DNA from: Pseudomonadota bacterium
GTDB taxonomy: Bacteria > Pseudomonadota > Gammaproteobacteria > Burkholderiales > Thiobacillaceae
NCBI GenBank assembly: GCA_030684775.1
Contig: JAUXXW010000156.1
Coordinates: forward strand, 1 to 40,936
Direction of reading: 5' to 3'
DNA length: 40,936 nt
The notes below the pieces were generated by a model. The model searched no databases. It was not told the origin of the DNA and saw only the letters and a program-made list of their open reading frames with translations. Of the stretch, positions 1 to 8,064 are shown one piece after another. The translations under genes and the position numbers were made by a program. Position 1 is the first letter of the stretch. Every line of letters begins with the position of its first letter.

Positions 1-34
1 GATGCGGTTCGCTACGCTCACCACATCCTACGGC
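1..34. repeat. REP-like palindrome family B, right arm (cut by window edge)
   Basis: This begins gatgcggttcgctacgctca and ends in catcctacgg. The same arm occurs as the right half of the element at 12226-12305 and, partly, at 27862-27922. Only one arm is inside the window, so the pairing left arm must lie upstream. It is just downstream of the stop of the minus-strand CNP1-like gene. Confidence 0.7.
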
Positions 35-42
35 TCTATGGC

Positions 43-594
43 TCAATCCTGTCGGTAGAAACCGCCGGACTTCAAATGGCGCTGGATGTCCGGCAGTTTG
101 GCCGCGTCCTCCACGGTGCAGAAGTAGTGGTAGAAAAGCTCGCGGCGGAAATCGTTGAGGCTGCGGCCCCGGATCGGCTCCCATTTGGCGTAGCGGTTGC
201 GCGACCACTCGCCGCCTTTGTCTGTTTTGTGGCCGAAGGCGTAGAGCTTGCGTTCGCCGGTGGTGCAGCGCATGCCTTCGAAGCTGACGGTTTCGGCGCC
301 CGATGGGCTCCTGACCACCATGCCGTAGCGCACCACGCCATCATCGCCGGCGCTGACCGAGGCGTAGTCGACGAAGAATTGGTTGCTGGAGCGGGCGCCG
401 AGGGTGATGGGAATGAAGTTTTCCGGCTTTGGGTAGGGTGGCAACTGATGTTGCACTTCATTCCACTTGGCGGTGTCGTCGAATTCGTATTCGAACTGAC
501 CCCATTTATTGTCTTCACCCCAGATCAGCGGGTTTTCCGCAGCATGGGCAGTCAGGCAGAGCAGGGACAGGAGGAAGGGGAGGGTGCGGCGCAT
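43..594 (-). CDS. CNP1-like family exported protein
   Basis: A 183-residue protein with a clear Sec signal peptide: RR at positions 2-3, a leucine-rich core, and a likely cleavage after AHA near residue 18. The mature part (ENPLIWGEDNKWGQFEYEF at its start, then a mixed alpha/beta domain with two Cys at about 109 and 158) resembles the CNP1-like family seen mainly in betaproteobacteria, whose function is unknown. An SD-like GGAGG lies before the ATG. It stands alone at the window start, separated from the next minus-strand gene by a palindrome. Family assignment is by recognition of overall sequence, not by a search. Confidence 0.75.
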   Translation of the reverse strand: MRRTLPFLLSLLCLTAHAAENPLIWGEDNKWGQFEYEFDDTAKWNEVQHQLPPYPKPENFIPITLGARSSNQFFVDYASVSAGDDGVVRYGMVVRSPSGAETVSFEGMRCTTGERKLYAFGHKTDKGGEWSRNRYAKWEPIRGRSLNDFRRELFYHYFCTVEDAAKLPDIQRHLKSGGFYRQD

Positions 595-630
595 ATCGGT
601 TCGAGGATGAGGGGGCCGCCGGATGATAGC

Positions 631-693
631 CGTAGGAGCGGACCGTGTCCGCGATTCAGGGTGTGGTTATCGCGGACGCGGTCCGCTCCTACG
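631..693. repeat. REP-like palindrome family C
   Basis: Inverted repeat: the left arm cgtaggagcggaccgtgtcc pairs with the right arm cgcggacgcggtccgctcct plus acg, across about 20 bases. The right end contains the TAG stop codon (689-691, minus strand) of the DUF3501 gene. A shorter relative is at 12165-12194. Confidence 0.8.
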
Positions 694-1273
694 CCAGATC
701 GGCGGCCAGCGACGTGCGTAGCGGTTCCGGCAGGGGATCGAGGCTGACGTTCAGGTGGGGGTGGTCGATGCCGGCGGCAATCGCGGCGCCGCTCTTCGCC
801 GCCGCGACCATCGCCGGGGTCAGTTCGAAGCGCATGAAGTGGACGGAGGCGGTCTTGTCGTCGCTGGAGCGGTCGAGGTCTTCGTTGCTGATGGGGTGGA
901 CCGGGGCGAAGCCTTCAACACGCATCCAGACGGCTTTTTCGACACCGACCAGTCGGGCCAGCGCATCGCGGCGTTCGGCTTCGTCGTCGTACTCGACCAT
1001 GAAGGTGGCCTTCCAGTTGTGGCCATCGGGAACCAGCGGGTTGTAGACGTCGAGTTCCTCTTGAATGCCCTTCGCTTCGAAGATGCGTTCGATGCGCAGC
1101 ATTTCCTGCACCTGGTATTGCATGGTGAGCGCGTCCTCGAAGTAGAGGGCGGCGTGCTCGCCCAGCGGCACACGACGGTTCTTCTTGTGGGCGATGACCT
1201 GGGCGCGGAATTTCTGGCGGATCTCGGCGTACTTTTCCAGGCTGTAGAGGTCGGCTCGGGTCAGTTGGGGCAT
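689..1273 (-). CDS. DUF3501 family protein
   Basis: A 194-residue soluble protein starting MPQLTRADLYSLEKYAEIR. An upstream in-frame extension is translated palindromic repeat and was discarded. It is rich in charged residues, with no signal peptide or membrane segment, and matches the DUF3501 family, whose biochemical role is not known. The gene is the last of a same-strand set: rubrerythrin, Fe-S oxidoreductase, DUF3501. From memory, this trio recurs in proteobacteria, which suggests a shared role in peroxide or redox stress; that is inference. The stop codon lies inside the palindrome at 631-693, so the last few codons may be repeat-derived. Gaps to its neighbours are occupied by REP-like elements, so co-transcription with the Fe-S gene is likely but not certain. 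Confidence 0.8.
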   Translation of the reverse strand: MPQLTRADLYSLEKYAEIRQKFRAQVIAHKKNRRVPLGEHAALYFEDALTMQYQVQEMLRIERIFEAKGIQEELDVYNPLVPDGHNWKATFMVEYDDEAERRDALARLVGVEKAVWMRVEGFAPVHPISNEDLDRSSDDKTASVHFMRFELTPAMVAAAKSGAAIAAGIDHPHLNVSLDPLPEPLRTSLAADLA

Positions 1274-1288
1274 GGGGTCTCCGGTGTT

Positions 1289-1363
1289 CGTAGGTTGGGC
1301 AAAGCGCAGCGTGCCCAACATCGCGACGGTTCGTTGGGCACGCTGCGCTTTGCCCAACCTACG
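1289..1363. repeat. REP-like palindrome family A, copy 1
   Basis: Near-perfect inverted repeat of about 75 bp. The left arm cgtaggttgggcaaagcgca continues gcgtgcccaac; the right arm is its reverse complement and ends ccaacctacg. Other copies are at 2783-2857, 3446-3520, 30200-30328 (interrupted) and 40796-40870. Confidence 0.9.
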
Positions 1364-1397
1364 TCGGCAGTCGAGATTGGCGTGGGGTCGGCGTCAG

Positions 1398-2729
1398 TCA
1401 AATGCCGTAGGCACGGCGCAGCAGGGTCATGGGATGTTCAGGGCCGCGCCCGTCCTTCATGGCGTTTTCGATATGGTGGCCGGCCATTGCGCAGTCGCTG
1501 CCGTAGTGGTCGGCCTGGGCCTGGGTGACGCGGTTGACTACCGGCTTGACGATCTTCATAGCGGCGGCGTGCGATTCCTTCTTCACCGCGTAGGTGCCGT
1601 CGTGGCCGGAGCAGCGTTCGATGATCTCCACTTCCGTGTCCGGCACCAAGGTGAGTATTTCGCGGGTTTTCTGGCCGATGTTCTGCACCCGCTGGTGGCA
1701 GGCGGCGTGGTAGGCGACTTTGCCCAGTCCTTGTTTGAAATCGGTTTTCAGCTTGCCTTCCTTGTGCCGCAGCATCAGGTATTCGAAGGGGTCGAAGAAG
1801 GCGGCCCTCACTTTCTGTACCTCCGGGTCGTCCGGGAACATCAGGGGCAGTTCCTGTTTGAACATGAGTACGCAGGAGGGAATCAGGGCGGTGAGGTCCC
1901 AGCCGGCATCGACCAGTTTCGCCAGTTGCGGGATGTTGGTTTCCTTGGCGGCGATGACGGCGTCGAGATCGCCCAGTTCCAGCTTGGGCATGCCGCAACA
2001 ACGCTCCTTCTCGGCCAGGGTGACCGGGATGCCGTTGTGTTCGTAGACCGCCGCGAAGTCCTCGCCGATGCCGGGCTCGTTGCGATTCATGTAGCAGGTG
2101 GCGAAGAGGGCGACCTTGCCCTTGGTGCGACCGGCAACATTGCCAGGCGTGGCGTCGGGTAGTTGACGCAGACGGGAGCGCAAGGATTTGCCGTGGAAGG
2201 TGGGCAACCAGGCATCGGCGTGGATTTCGGCGACGGCCTGCATCGCCTTGCGCGCCGGGACGAGCTTGTTCACGGCGTTGATGATCGGCGCCACCACCGG
2301 GATGCCGGCCAGTTTGCCGACGGCGTCGGTGCTGGTGAGGACGCGGTCGCGCAACTTTATGTCACCGTTTTTGAACTTGACCACCTTGGCGCGAAGCATC
2401 AGGTGAGGGAAATCCAGGTTCCACTCGTGCGGTGGCACGTAGGGACACTTGGTCATGTAGCAGAGGTCGCACAGGTAGCAGTGGTCGACCACCTTCCAGT
2501 AGTCCGCCTTGGCGACGCCATCCACTTCAAACGTTTCGGATTCGTCGACCAGATCGAACAGGGTGGGGAAGGACTGGCACAGGCTGACGCAGCGGCGGCA
2601 GCCGTGGCAGATGTCGAATACCCGCTCCATCTCCCGGTAGAGGGAGGTTTCGTCGCGAAAATCGGGATTGCGCCAATCGAGGGGGTGGCGGGTGGGTGCT
2701 TCGAGATTGCCTTCGCGGGATAGTGCCAT
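1398..2729 (-). CDS. CCG-domain Fe-S oxidoreductase (GlpC/HdrB-like)
   Basis: A 443-residue cytoplasmic protein. The N-terminal third carries two ferredoxin-type 4Fe-4S motifs, CHGCRRCVSLC near residue 40 and CYLCDLCYMTKCP near residue 84. The C-terminal half holds two CCG-type cysteine-rich domains: FATCYMNRN...ERCCGMPKLELGD and AACHQRVQN...ERCSGHDG. The second CCG is CSG, so one cofactor-ligand cysteine is replaced. This matches heterodisulfide-reductase/GlpC-type electron-transfer subunits. It sits between rubrerythrin and DUF3501, so a role in feeding electrons to the peroxide-reducing di-iron protein is plausible but inferred. The natural partner and electron donor cannot be seen. The ATG is preceded by a GAGGAG-like SD. 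Confidence 0.85.
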   Translation of the reverse strand: MALSREGNLEAPTRHPLDWRNPDFRDETSLYREMERVFDICHGCRRCVSLCQSFPTLFDLVDESETFEVDGVAKADYWKVVDHCYLCDLCYMTKCPYVPPHEWNLDFPHLMLRAKVVKFKNGDIKLRDRVLTSTDAVGKLAGIPVVAPIINAVNKLVPARKAMQAVAEIHADAWLPTFHGKSLRSRLRQLPDATPGNVAGRTKGKVALFATCYMNRNEPGIGEDFAAVYEHNGIPVTLAEKERCCGMPKLELGDLDAVIAAKETNIPQLAKLVDAGWDLTALIPSCVLMFKQELPLMFPDDPEVQKVRAAFFDPFEYLMLRHKEGKLKTDFKQGLGKVAYHAACHQRVQNIGQKTREILTLVPDTEVEIIERCSGHDGTYAVKKESHAAAMKIVKPVVNRVTQAQADHYGSDCAMAGHHIENAMKDGRGPEHPMTLLRRAYGI

Positions 2730-2782
2730 TACGGCTCCTCGCTGGTTGACCCAACCCGGCTCGCGCCGGGTTGGGGGGACGT

Positions 2783-2857
2783 CGTAGGTTGGGCAAAGCG
2801 CAGCGTGCCCAACATGGTGACGGGTTGTTGGGCACGCTGCGATTTGCCCAACCTACG
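2783..2857. repeat. REP-like palindrome family A, copy 2
   Basis: Same inverted repeat as 1289-1363, with one arm base changed (gcgatttg instead of gcgctttg). It lies between the Fe-S oxidoreductase start and the rubrerythrin stop. Confidence 0.9.
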
Positions 2858-2870
2858 ATCTGAACCCGGA

Positions 2871-3290
2871 TCAGGCGTCGAGTTCGTTCAATGCCTTCTG
2901 GTAGCGGTTGGCGTGGGAACGCTCCGCCTTGGCCAGAGTTTCGAACCAGTCGGCGATTTCGTCGAAACCTTCCTCGCGCGCGGCTTTGGACATGCCGGGG
3001 TACATGTCGGTGTATTCGTGGGTTTCGCCATGCACGGCGGTTTTCAGGTTGTCGGCGGTGGGGCCGAAGGGCATGCCGGTGGCCGGGTCGCCACAGACTT
3101 CCAGATATTCCAGGTGGCCGTGGGCGTGGCCGGTCTCACCTTCGGCGGTGGAGCGGAACAGGGCGGCGACGTCGTTGTAGCCTTCCACGTCGGCTTTGGC
3201 CGCGAAATAGAGATAGCGGCGATTGGCCTGCGATTCGCCGGCAAAGGCGTCTTTCAGGTTCTGCTCGGTTTTTGAGCCTTTCAGTTGCAT
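2871..3290 (-). CDS. Rubrerythrin family protein (di-iron domain only)
   Basis: A 139-residue four-helix ferritin-like protein. The di-iron ligand motifs are visible: GESQANRRY near residue 18, [10 protein letters not shown] near residue 51 (E-x2-H), a central HGETHEY, and [10 protein letters not shown] near the C-terminus (E-x2-H). The C-terminal rubredoxin domain of classical rubrerythrin is absent, so electrons must come from another protein; the adjacent Fe-S oxidoreductase is an obvious candidate. Rubrerythrins reduce hydrogen peroxide in the cytoplasm. A strong SD (AGGAGAG) precedes the ATG. A perfect 15-bp palindrome about 57 bp upstream of the start is a candidate operator. It is first in the rubrerythrin, Fe-S, DUF3501 series. 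Confidence 0.9.
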   Translation of the reverse strand: MQLKGSKTEQNLKDAFAGESQANRRYLYFAAKADVEGYNDVAALFRSTAEGETGHAHGHLEYLEVCGDPATGMPFGPTADNLKTAVHGETHEYTDMYPGMSKAAREEGFDEIADWFETLAKAERSHANRYQKALNELDA

Positions 3291-3346
3291 GGCGCTCTCC
3301 TGATTGAAGTGCCCGGCATGGTCCCGTGCCGGGGATACGGGTGTTC

Positions 3347-3361
3347 TTAGATTAAATCTAA
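3347..3361. promoter_or_regulatory. Candidate operator upstream of rubrerythrin
   Basis: Perfect inverted repeat TTAGATT-A-AATCTAA in an AT-rich pocket, with a further half-site-like TCTAAATCTA at 3369-3378. Its place upstream of the rubrerythrin start fits a repressor site, possibly Rrf2/Fur/PerR type. No regulator gene is adjacent and the binding protein is unknown. Confidence 0.4.
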
Positions 3362-3425
3362 AAGCATGTCTAAATCTATGTCGCTATATGGTTTATGTCA
3401 ACCAACCAAGACTTATCCCAGAGAC

Positions 3426-3560
3426 GGGAAAGACTTCAGTAGTGACGTAGGTTGGGCAAAGCGCAGCGTGCCCAACGAACCGTCGCGATGTTGGGCACGC
3501 TTCGCTTTGCCCAACCTACGGCGCCACGGCGCTGACAATAGGTGGGAAAGACTTCAGTAG
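3426..3560. repeat. 17-bp direct repeat flanking a REP unit
   Basis: The sequence gggaaagacttcagtag occurs at 3426-3442 and again, identically, at 3544-3560. The second copy covers the stop codon and last codons of the retropepsin-like gene. A family A palindrome lies between them. This arrangement looks like a duplication made when the REP unit arrived. Confidence 0.75.
3446..3520. repeat. REP-like palindrome family A, copy 3
   Basis: Full inverted repeat as at 1289-1363. The right arm carries a single change (acgcttcgc instead of acgctgcgc). It is located between the two 17-bp direct repeats. Confidence 0.9.
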
Positions 3561-4252
3561 CGTTGCAGCAAAGTGAGGCTGTCGCCTTCACGGTGCATGT
3601 TCATGCGGTTGAGAAAGCTCATGCCGAGCAGGGCGAAGGGGAGCTTGGCGTCATCGATGACCACGGCTTCCACCAAATGGGCGCCGAGGCTGCCCACCTT
3701 GACCGTGTTGAGCACCACGCGATAGGCCTTGGCGCGGCCATTGGCGGTGGAAATGGTAATGGGGGTGGCGCGTTCGAGGTCGATGTTGGCGCGTCGGGCC
3801 AGGCTGCTGGGCAAGGTGACGACGCTGGCGCCGGTATCCACCAGAAACGGGGCGCTGACGCCGTTGATTTCAACCTGCGTGGAAAAGTGGCCGCGCGCAT
3901 CGGCGGTGAGTACCACCCCCTCTCTTCCGCTGGTTTTTTCGGTTTTGTCAGGCAAGGTGCGTCGCGTGGCGAAGGCGTCGCCGAGGCCCACTTTCAGCGT
4001 GCGGCGCTGGCCTTCGACTTCGATGGTGACGCGGTCGCCGCGTACCTCTATCACGCGCACGCCATCGAGTTGCTGTCCCGTGGCGAGCACCCTGGCCGGA
4101 GCGCCATTGACCGAGATCAAGGCTTTGTCTCCGAGCGTGCCGCTGATGCCGACCATCGTCGCGGCATACGCCCCAGCGGCCCAGTCGCAGAGGCATAATG
4201 CGGCAATTATCATTTGCGCCGCCGGAAACTTTGCCGTGAAACCCATCGCCAT
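3554..4252 (-). CDS. Retropepsin-like aspartic protease, TIGR02281-type
   Basis: About 232 residues from MAMGFTAKF. A start at 4213 (MIIAALCLCDWAAG) is also possible and would avoid overlap with the divergent amidotransferase. The N-terminus is a signal peptide or anchor ending near GAYA. The C-terminal domain has one retroviral-type active site, FLVDTGASVVTLP, with the Asp near residue 139, and a second conserved block ALLGMSFLNRM. A single DTG motif implies a homodimer. It matches the bacterial clan AA family TIGR02281, periplasm-facing, of unknown substrate. Its 3' end is duplicated on the far side of a REP element. Divergent from the amidotransferase at 4236, with which it shares a very short or overlapping 5' region. 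Confidence 0.8.
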   Translation of the reverse strand: MAMGFTAKFPAAQMIIAALCLCDWAAGAYAATMVGISGTLGDKALISVNGAPARVLATGQQLDGVRVIEVRGDRVTIEVEGQRRTLKVGLGDAFATRRTLPDKTEKTSGREGVVLTADARGHFSTQVEINGVSAPFLVDTGASVVTLPSSLARRANIDLERATPITISTANGRAKAYRVVLNTVKVGSLGAHLVEAVVIDDAKLPFALLGMSFLNRMNMHREGDSLTLLQRY

Positions 4253-4943
4253 TTTTCGCCACGTTGCCCATGAAGGTCCGGGCCATTTTGCCACTTTCTG
4301 CGCCGCTCACGCTCTGCCCTGGCAAATGCTGTGTATCGACGCGGGCGAGCCGGTTCCCGTTACGCCGGAGGCTTTCTCCGGCCTGGTGTTCATGGGCGGC
4401 CCGATGAGCGTGAACGATGATTTGCCCTGGATCGCGCCGGCGCTGGCGCTGATTCGCGCGGCGGCGGCGACGGGCATTCCGGTACTCGGCCACTGTCTGG
4501 GCGGCCAGTTGATGGCCAAGGCGCTGGGCGGTTCGGTGGGGCGCAATCCGATCAAGGAAATCGGTTGGGGCACGGTGCGGGTGCTGGAGTCGCCGGCCGC
4601 CCGGGACTGGTTCGGCGCAACGAAGTCGTTTGAATCGTTCCACTGGCATGGCGAAACCTTCGCTTTGCCGCCCGGCGCGGAACGCATATTGGAAAGCGTT
4701 TATTGCGCCAATCAGGCCTTCGCGCTGGGGCCGCACCTGGCCCTGCAATGCCATGTGGAAATGACCGAGGCGATGATCCAGTCCTGGTGCGAGGTGGGCG
4801 CAGACGAGATTGCCGCCGCCATCGCCAGCCCCGCCGTGCAGGCCCCGCGACAGATGCAGGCAATGAACGCGGCCAATCTGCCGGCCATGCGGGCGGTGGC
4901 GGAGCAGCTCTACGGGCGTTGGGCACGGGGACTGCAACGGTGA
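4236..4943 (+). CDS. Class I glutamine amidotransferase domain protein
   Basis: 235 residues from a GTG start (VKPIAIFRHVAHEGPGHF); the longer frame upstream is antisense to the protease. The class I triad is complete: nucleophile Cys in LGHCLGGQL, and His and Glu in LQCHVEMTEAM. MGGPMSVND near residue 50 is the oxyanion-strand region. The family resembles GMP-synthase-like amidotransferases (YfeJ/GuaA-like stand-alone domains), which release ammonia from glutamine or act as gamma-glutamyl hydrolases. No synthetase partner is nearby, so the substrate is unknown. It overlaps the next gene by four bases (GTGA), indicating translational coupling. Confidence 0.85.
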   Translation: MKPIAIFRHVAHEGPGHFATFCAAHALPWQMLCIDAGEPVPVTPEAFSGLVFMGGPMSVNDDLPWIAPALALIRAAAATGIPVLGHCLGGQLMAKALGGSVGRNPIKEIGWGTVRVLESPAARDWFGATKSFESFHWHGETFALPPGAERILESVYCANQAFALGPHLALQCHVEMTEAMIQSWCEVGADEIAAAIASPAVQAPRQMQAMNAANLPAMRAVAEQLYGRWARGLQR

Positions 4944-5203
4944 ACGAGGCGATCATCACGCTGCCGCATCTGCGCACCCTGATCGGTTTGAAGGTGCGCC
5001 ATCAAGGCGAAATCTGCGTGGTGGTGGAGGTGCTGGAGTCGCCCTGTTCCCTGGTTCTGGAGCCGCAAACTCCCTCCGCGATGATGGCCGACATGCATGG
5101 CCGTCCCTGGGAATATGGGCGGGAACACCGGATCGTTCCGGTGTTGAGTGATGATCGCACCGCTTTGCACGATGCTTTGCTGGATTTGGACATCCTGGAT
5201 TGA
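4940..5203 (+). CDS. Small conserved-looking protein of unknown function
   Basis: 87 residues from a GTG start that overlaps the amidotransferase stop. The middle is beta-rich (GLKVRHQGEICVVVEVLESPCSL) with a small barrel look, and the C-terminus is acidic (HDALLDLDILD). No cysteine pair motif, signal peptide or membrane segment is seen. Four-base coupling to the amidotransferase is the only functional clue. I do not recognise the family. Confidence 0.65.
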   Translation: MNEAIITLPHLRTLIGLKVRHQGEICVVVEVLESPCSLVLEPQTPSAMMADMHGRPWEYGREHRIVPVLSDDRTALHDALLDLDILD

Positions 5204-5359
5204 CGCCACCCCGGGGTGGCGGCAGGATGCCGTGACGAAAAATGTGCGAGGAATACGAGATGTGGACACGCGGCTTCGAACAGACCGATCAGGAGCATGC
5301 CCGATGCGGGGATTTCATGGCTCGCGGCTTTTTTGCGCTTGACGCCTGTCGCTGACGCC

Positions 5360-7006
5360 ATGCCAGATTATCCCGTCGAAGATAGCGGTTTCTGTCTGCA
5401 TTCGGCTCAGATGCCGGTCATCACCGGTTTCTGCATCATGATCCTGTTGCTGATCGGGGTCGCGGCGATCGGTGTCTCGCACATCCGCATTCTCAGCGGC
5501 CAACTGACCGCCATCGTCGCCGAGCGCAATCTGAAATCCGAGCTGGCCTCCTCGATGAAAGGGCTGCACGACGCGCGCTATCAGTCCATTCTGCTGGCCG
5601 GCAATCTGGCCGATCCCTTCGAGCGTGACGAACAGTGGATACATTTCTCCGAGATGGCGCGCGAGTTCATCGTCTTGCGCGACCGTTTTCTGGCGCTGCC
5701 TCTGGATGAAACGGAATTGGCCGCCTGGAACGAGGTGCGCAAGGGCGTTCGGGTCGTCGAGAACCTCACCAACGAGGCATTCGATCTGATGCGGGCCGAT
5801 CAGCGAGATCTCGCCAAACGCATGATTCAGCGGGATCTCCGACCACACCAGTTGAGCATGATGAGTCAGTGGTCAGCTCTGGTCGAGATGCAGCGGGTCA
5901 AGAACACGGAGGCCGTCGACGAGGCCGCCGCCGTCAGTAAACGGGCGCGCGGCCTGGTTCTGGGGCTTTCCACCATGGCATTGCTGGTGGCGGTCGGCGT
6001 GGCGATATTTGTGGTTCGGGTCAGCCGCCGCATGGAGGCCGATCTTTTCCAGGAGCGCGAGCACGCCGTGGTTACCCTGCGCTCGCTTGGCGACGCGGTC
6101 ATCCGCTTCGATCAGGAAAAGCGTGTCAGCTACCTGAACCCGGCCGCGGAAACCCTACTCGGTACCGATGAGGACAAAGCCGCGATGCTGCCTGCCGGGG
6201 AGGTTCTCCACCTGTACGAACGCGAGAGCCGCGCCGATTTGACCACGCCCATGCTCGACGATGTGCTCAACGGCATGGCTTTCGTCCTGCCGCCATCCGC
6301 CAGCCTGCTGTCGTCGCTGGGCATGGAATGTGAGGTGGAGGGCAAGTGCTCGTGCATCCATGGGCCTGACGGCGGGATCATCGGCGGTGTTCTGGTGATG
6401 AGCGATGTCACTGAGGCGCGCGAGTTGCAGCGCAAATTGCTTTGGCACTCGGACCATGACGTGTTGACCGGCCTCTCCAATCGTTACGCCTTCGAGGAAC
6501 GTCTGGCCCAGTCGCTCAGCGGTAAACGCGCCCTGGAAATGAGTTCATCCCTGTTGATCGTCAGCCTGGACCACCTCAAACAGGTGCGCGAGCAGGCCGG
6601 CCATGCGTGTAGCGACGAACTGGTGCGCCAGGTGTCGCGTCTACTGACTATTCGGGTGCGGGATTCCGACTTTCTGGCGCGTATGGGCGAGGATGAATTC
6701 GGAATCCTGTTGCAGTCCTGCCCGGATGAAATGGCCGAACGCATCGCCGATCAAATCCGCGACAGCGTGGCCGGTTTCCGCCAGTCCTGGCAAGGCGATG
6801 CCTATCAGGTCGGCGTGCATGTCGGCGTCGCGCATTATTCGGCCGAGCAGTCCCGCGAGGAATGTCTGGCGCTGGCGTATGCCGCATTGCATGAGGCCGA
6901 GACCCAGGGGCCGGGCAGGGTGGTTGTGCGCCGTCCCGCGACACGCCCTTTCAACGGCGTCCGTCCAGAGGCGGAGACCCCGCTGCCTGACCCGCGTGGT
7001 TCCTGA
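5360..7006 (+). CDS. Membrane sensor with PAS and degenerate GGDEF domain
   Basis: 548 residues from MPDYPVEDSG. An ATG at 5297 would add 21 residues, but its AGGAG is only one base away. TM1 (ITGFCIMILLLIGVAAIGV) and TM2 (LVLGLSTMALLVAVGVAIFVV) bracket a four-helix periplasmic sensor of about 170 residues. A PAS domain follows (LGDAVIRFDQEKRVSYLNPAAETLLG), then a GGDEF domain. The signature is RMGEDEFGILL at about 441-451, GEDEF instead of GGDEF. The substrate region is DHLKQVREQAGH, where active enzymes have FKxxND, so the guanine-binding Asn is Arg. The I-site RxxD (RDSD) is kept. It may bind c-di-GMP rather than make it. No EAL domain. Confidence 0.85.
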   Translation: MPDYPVEDSGFCLHSAQMPVITGFCIMILLLIGVAAIGVSHIRILSGQLTAIVAERNLKSELASSMKGLHDARYQSILLAGNLADPFERDEQWIHFSEMAREFIVLRDRFLALPLDETELAAWNEVRKGVRVVENLTNEAFDLMRADQRDLAKRMIQRDLRPHQLSMMSQWSALVEMQRVKNTEAVDEAAAVSKRARGLVLGLSTMALLVAVGVAIFVVRVSRRMEADLFQEREHAVVTLRSLGDAVIRFDQEKRVSYLNPAAETLLGTDEDKAAMLPAGEVLHLYERESRADLTTPMLDDVLNGMAFVLPPSASLLSSLGMECEVEGKCSCIHGPDGGIIGGVLVMSDVTEARELQRKLLWHSDHDVLTGLSNRYAFEERLAQSLSGKRALEMSSSLLIVSLDHLKQVREQAGHACSDELVRQVSRLLTIRVRDSDFLARMGEDEFGILLQSCPDEMAERIADQIRDSVAGFRQSWQGDAYQVGVHVGVAHYSAEQSREECLALAYAALHEAETQGPGRVVVRRPATRPFNGVRPEAETPLPDPRGS

Positions 7007-7033
7007 TGCTGGCAGCCTGTTCAGGCCTGTTCG

Positions 7034-7053
7034 GCGGGGGCCACGGCCCCCGC
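7034..7053. terminator. GC-rich hairpin between the GGDEF gene and glk
   Basis: Perfect 9-bp stem GCGGGGGCC / GGCCCCCGC with a two-base spacer. There is no following T-run, so it may attenuate or protect mRNA rather than terminate. Confidence 0.35.
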
Positions 7054-7067
7054 GGTGAGCGCCGGCC

Positions 7068-8048
7068 ATGAGAATTCTGGCCGGTGATGTCGGTGGTACC
7101 CATACCCGCCTCGCGCTCATGCAACTCGATGGTGTCTCCGCGCGAATCGAGAAGGTGGAACGAGCCCTTAATGCCGGCCGCCCCGGTGTGGATGCGCTGC
7201 TGGCGGATTTTCTTGCCCAATGTGGTCCCGTCGACGCCGCTTGCCTCGCCGTGGCGGGGCCGACCGATGGGCGCAGCGCGCAATTCACCAACTTGTCATG
7301 GCGGATAGAGGCTTCCGATCTGTCCGAACGCTTCGGTTTGCCGTTTCGTCTGGTCAACGATTTCGCCGCCGTGGGCTGGGGACTCAATGCTTTGCGGGAG
7401 GACGATGTCGCCACCCTCCAACCGGGCGAGCCCCATGCGAGCGCGCCCCGCCTCGCTTTGGGCGCGGGAACCGGCCTGGGCGTTTCACTTTGCGTGGCGC
7501 GCGGGGAATTGCATCGGCCGCTCGATTCGGAAGGGGGGCATATCGGCTTCGCGCCGACCGATGCCGAGCAGGATCGTCTGCTGGCGTTTCTGCGCGAGGC
7601 GCATGGCCGGGTCTCAGTAGAGCGTCTGCTTTCCGGGCCGGGGGTGGTCAGTCTGTATCGCTTCTGCCTGTTCGAGGCGGGGCGGCGAGAAGCGGATAGC
7701 CGGCTACTGGCCGACCCGCAAGCCGCGCGCGCCATCAGCCAGGCCGGACTCGTGGAAAGCGACATCGAAGCAGCCCACGCCTTGCGTCTGTTCGCGCGCA
7801 TCTATGGCCAGGTCGCCGGCGATCTGGCGCTGCTGGCACGCGCTGAAGCGGGGGTGTATCTCGCTGGCGGCATTGCGCCGCAATTGCTGGCTTTGCTCCA
7901 GGACGGCGAATTCATCGCCGGATTCCGCGCCAAGGGGCGCTTTTCGGGCTGGATGGAGCAGGTGCCGGTGCGGGTCATCCTCGATCCCGATGTCGGCCTG
8001 AAAGGCGCGGCGCTGGCCGCTACCCGCTTGGCGGCTGGGCGGGAGTAG
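7068..8048 (+). CDS. glk: Glucokinase
   Basis: 326 residues, the usual length for the proteobacterial (PF02685) glucokinase, which phosphorylates glucose with ATP in the cytoplasm. Visible motifs: phosphate-1 loop GDVGGTHTRLAL at residues 6-17, AVAGPTDG, the catalytic-base region LVNDFAAVGWG (Asp near 104), GAGTGLGVSL, EGGHIGFAP and the C-terminal YLAGGIAP. It is not a ROK enzyme because the Cys zinc motif is absent. It faces folD tail to tail. Its TAG stop sits in the loop of a short palindrome (8037-8055). In an autotroph it probably serves storage-glucan turnover; that is inference. Confidence 0.93.
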   Translation: MRILAGDVGGTHTRLALMQLDGVSARIEKVERALNAGRPGVDALLADFLAQCGPVDAACLAVAGPTDGRSAQFTNLSWRIEASDLSERFGLPFRLVNDFAAVGWGLNALREDDVATLQPGEPHASAPRLALGAGTGLGVSLCVARGELHRPLDSEGGHIGFAPTDAEQDRLLAFLREAHGRVSVERLLSGPGVVSLYRFCLFEAGRREADSRLLADPQAARAISQAGLVESDIEAAHALRLFARIYGQVAGDLALLARAEAGVYLAGGIAPQLLALLQDGEFIAGFRAKGRFSGWMEQVPVRVILDPDVGLKGAALAATRLAAGRE

Positions 8049-8055
8049 TCCCGCC
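8037..8055. repeat. Short palindrome carrying the glk stop codon
   Basis: Stem GGCGGGA / TCCCGCC with loop GTAG; the loop contains the TAG stop of glk (8046-8048). It lies between the convergent glk and folD and may act as a weak bidirectional stop or as a stabilising hairpin. Confidence 0.5.
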
Positions 8056-8064
8056 GACACCCGC

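Noticed and set aside
1289-3520. CRISPR array
   Set aside because: The repeats are palindromes far apart with genes between, without regular spacers, and no cas gene is present.
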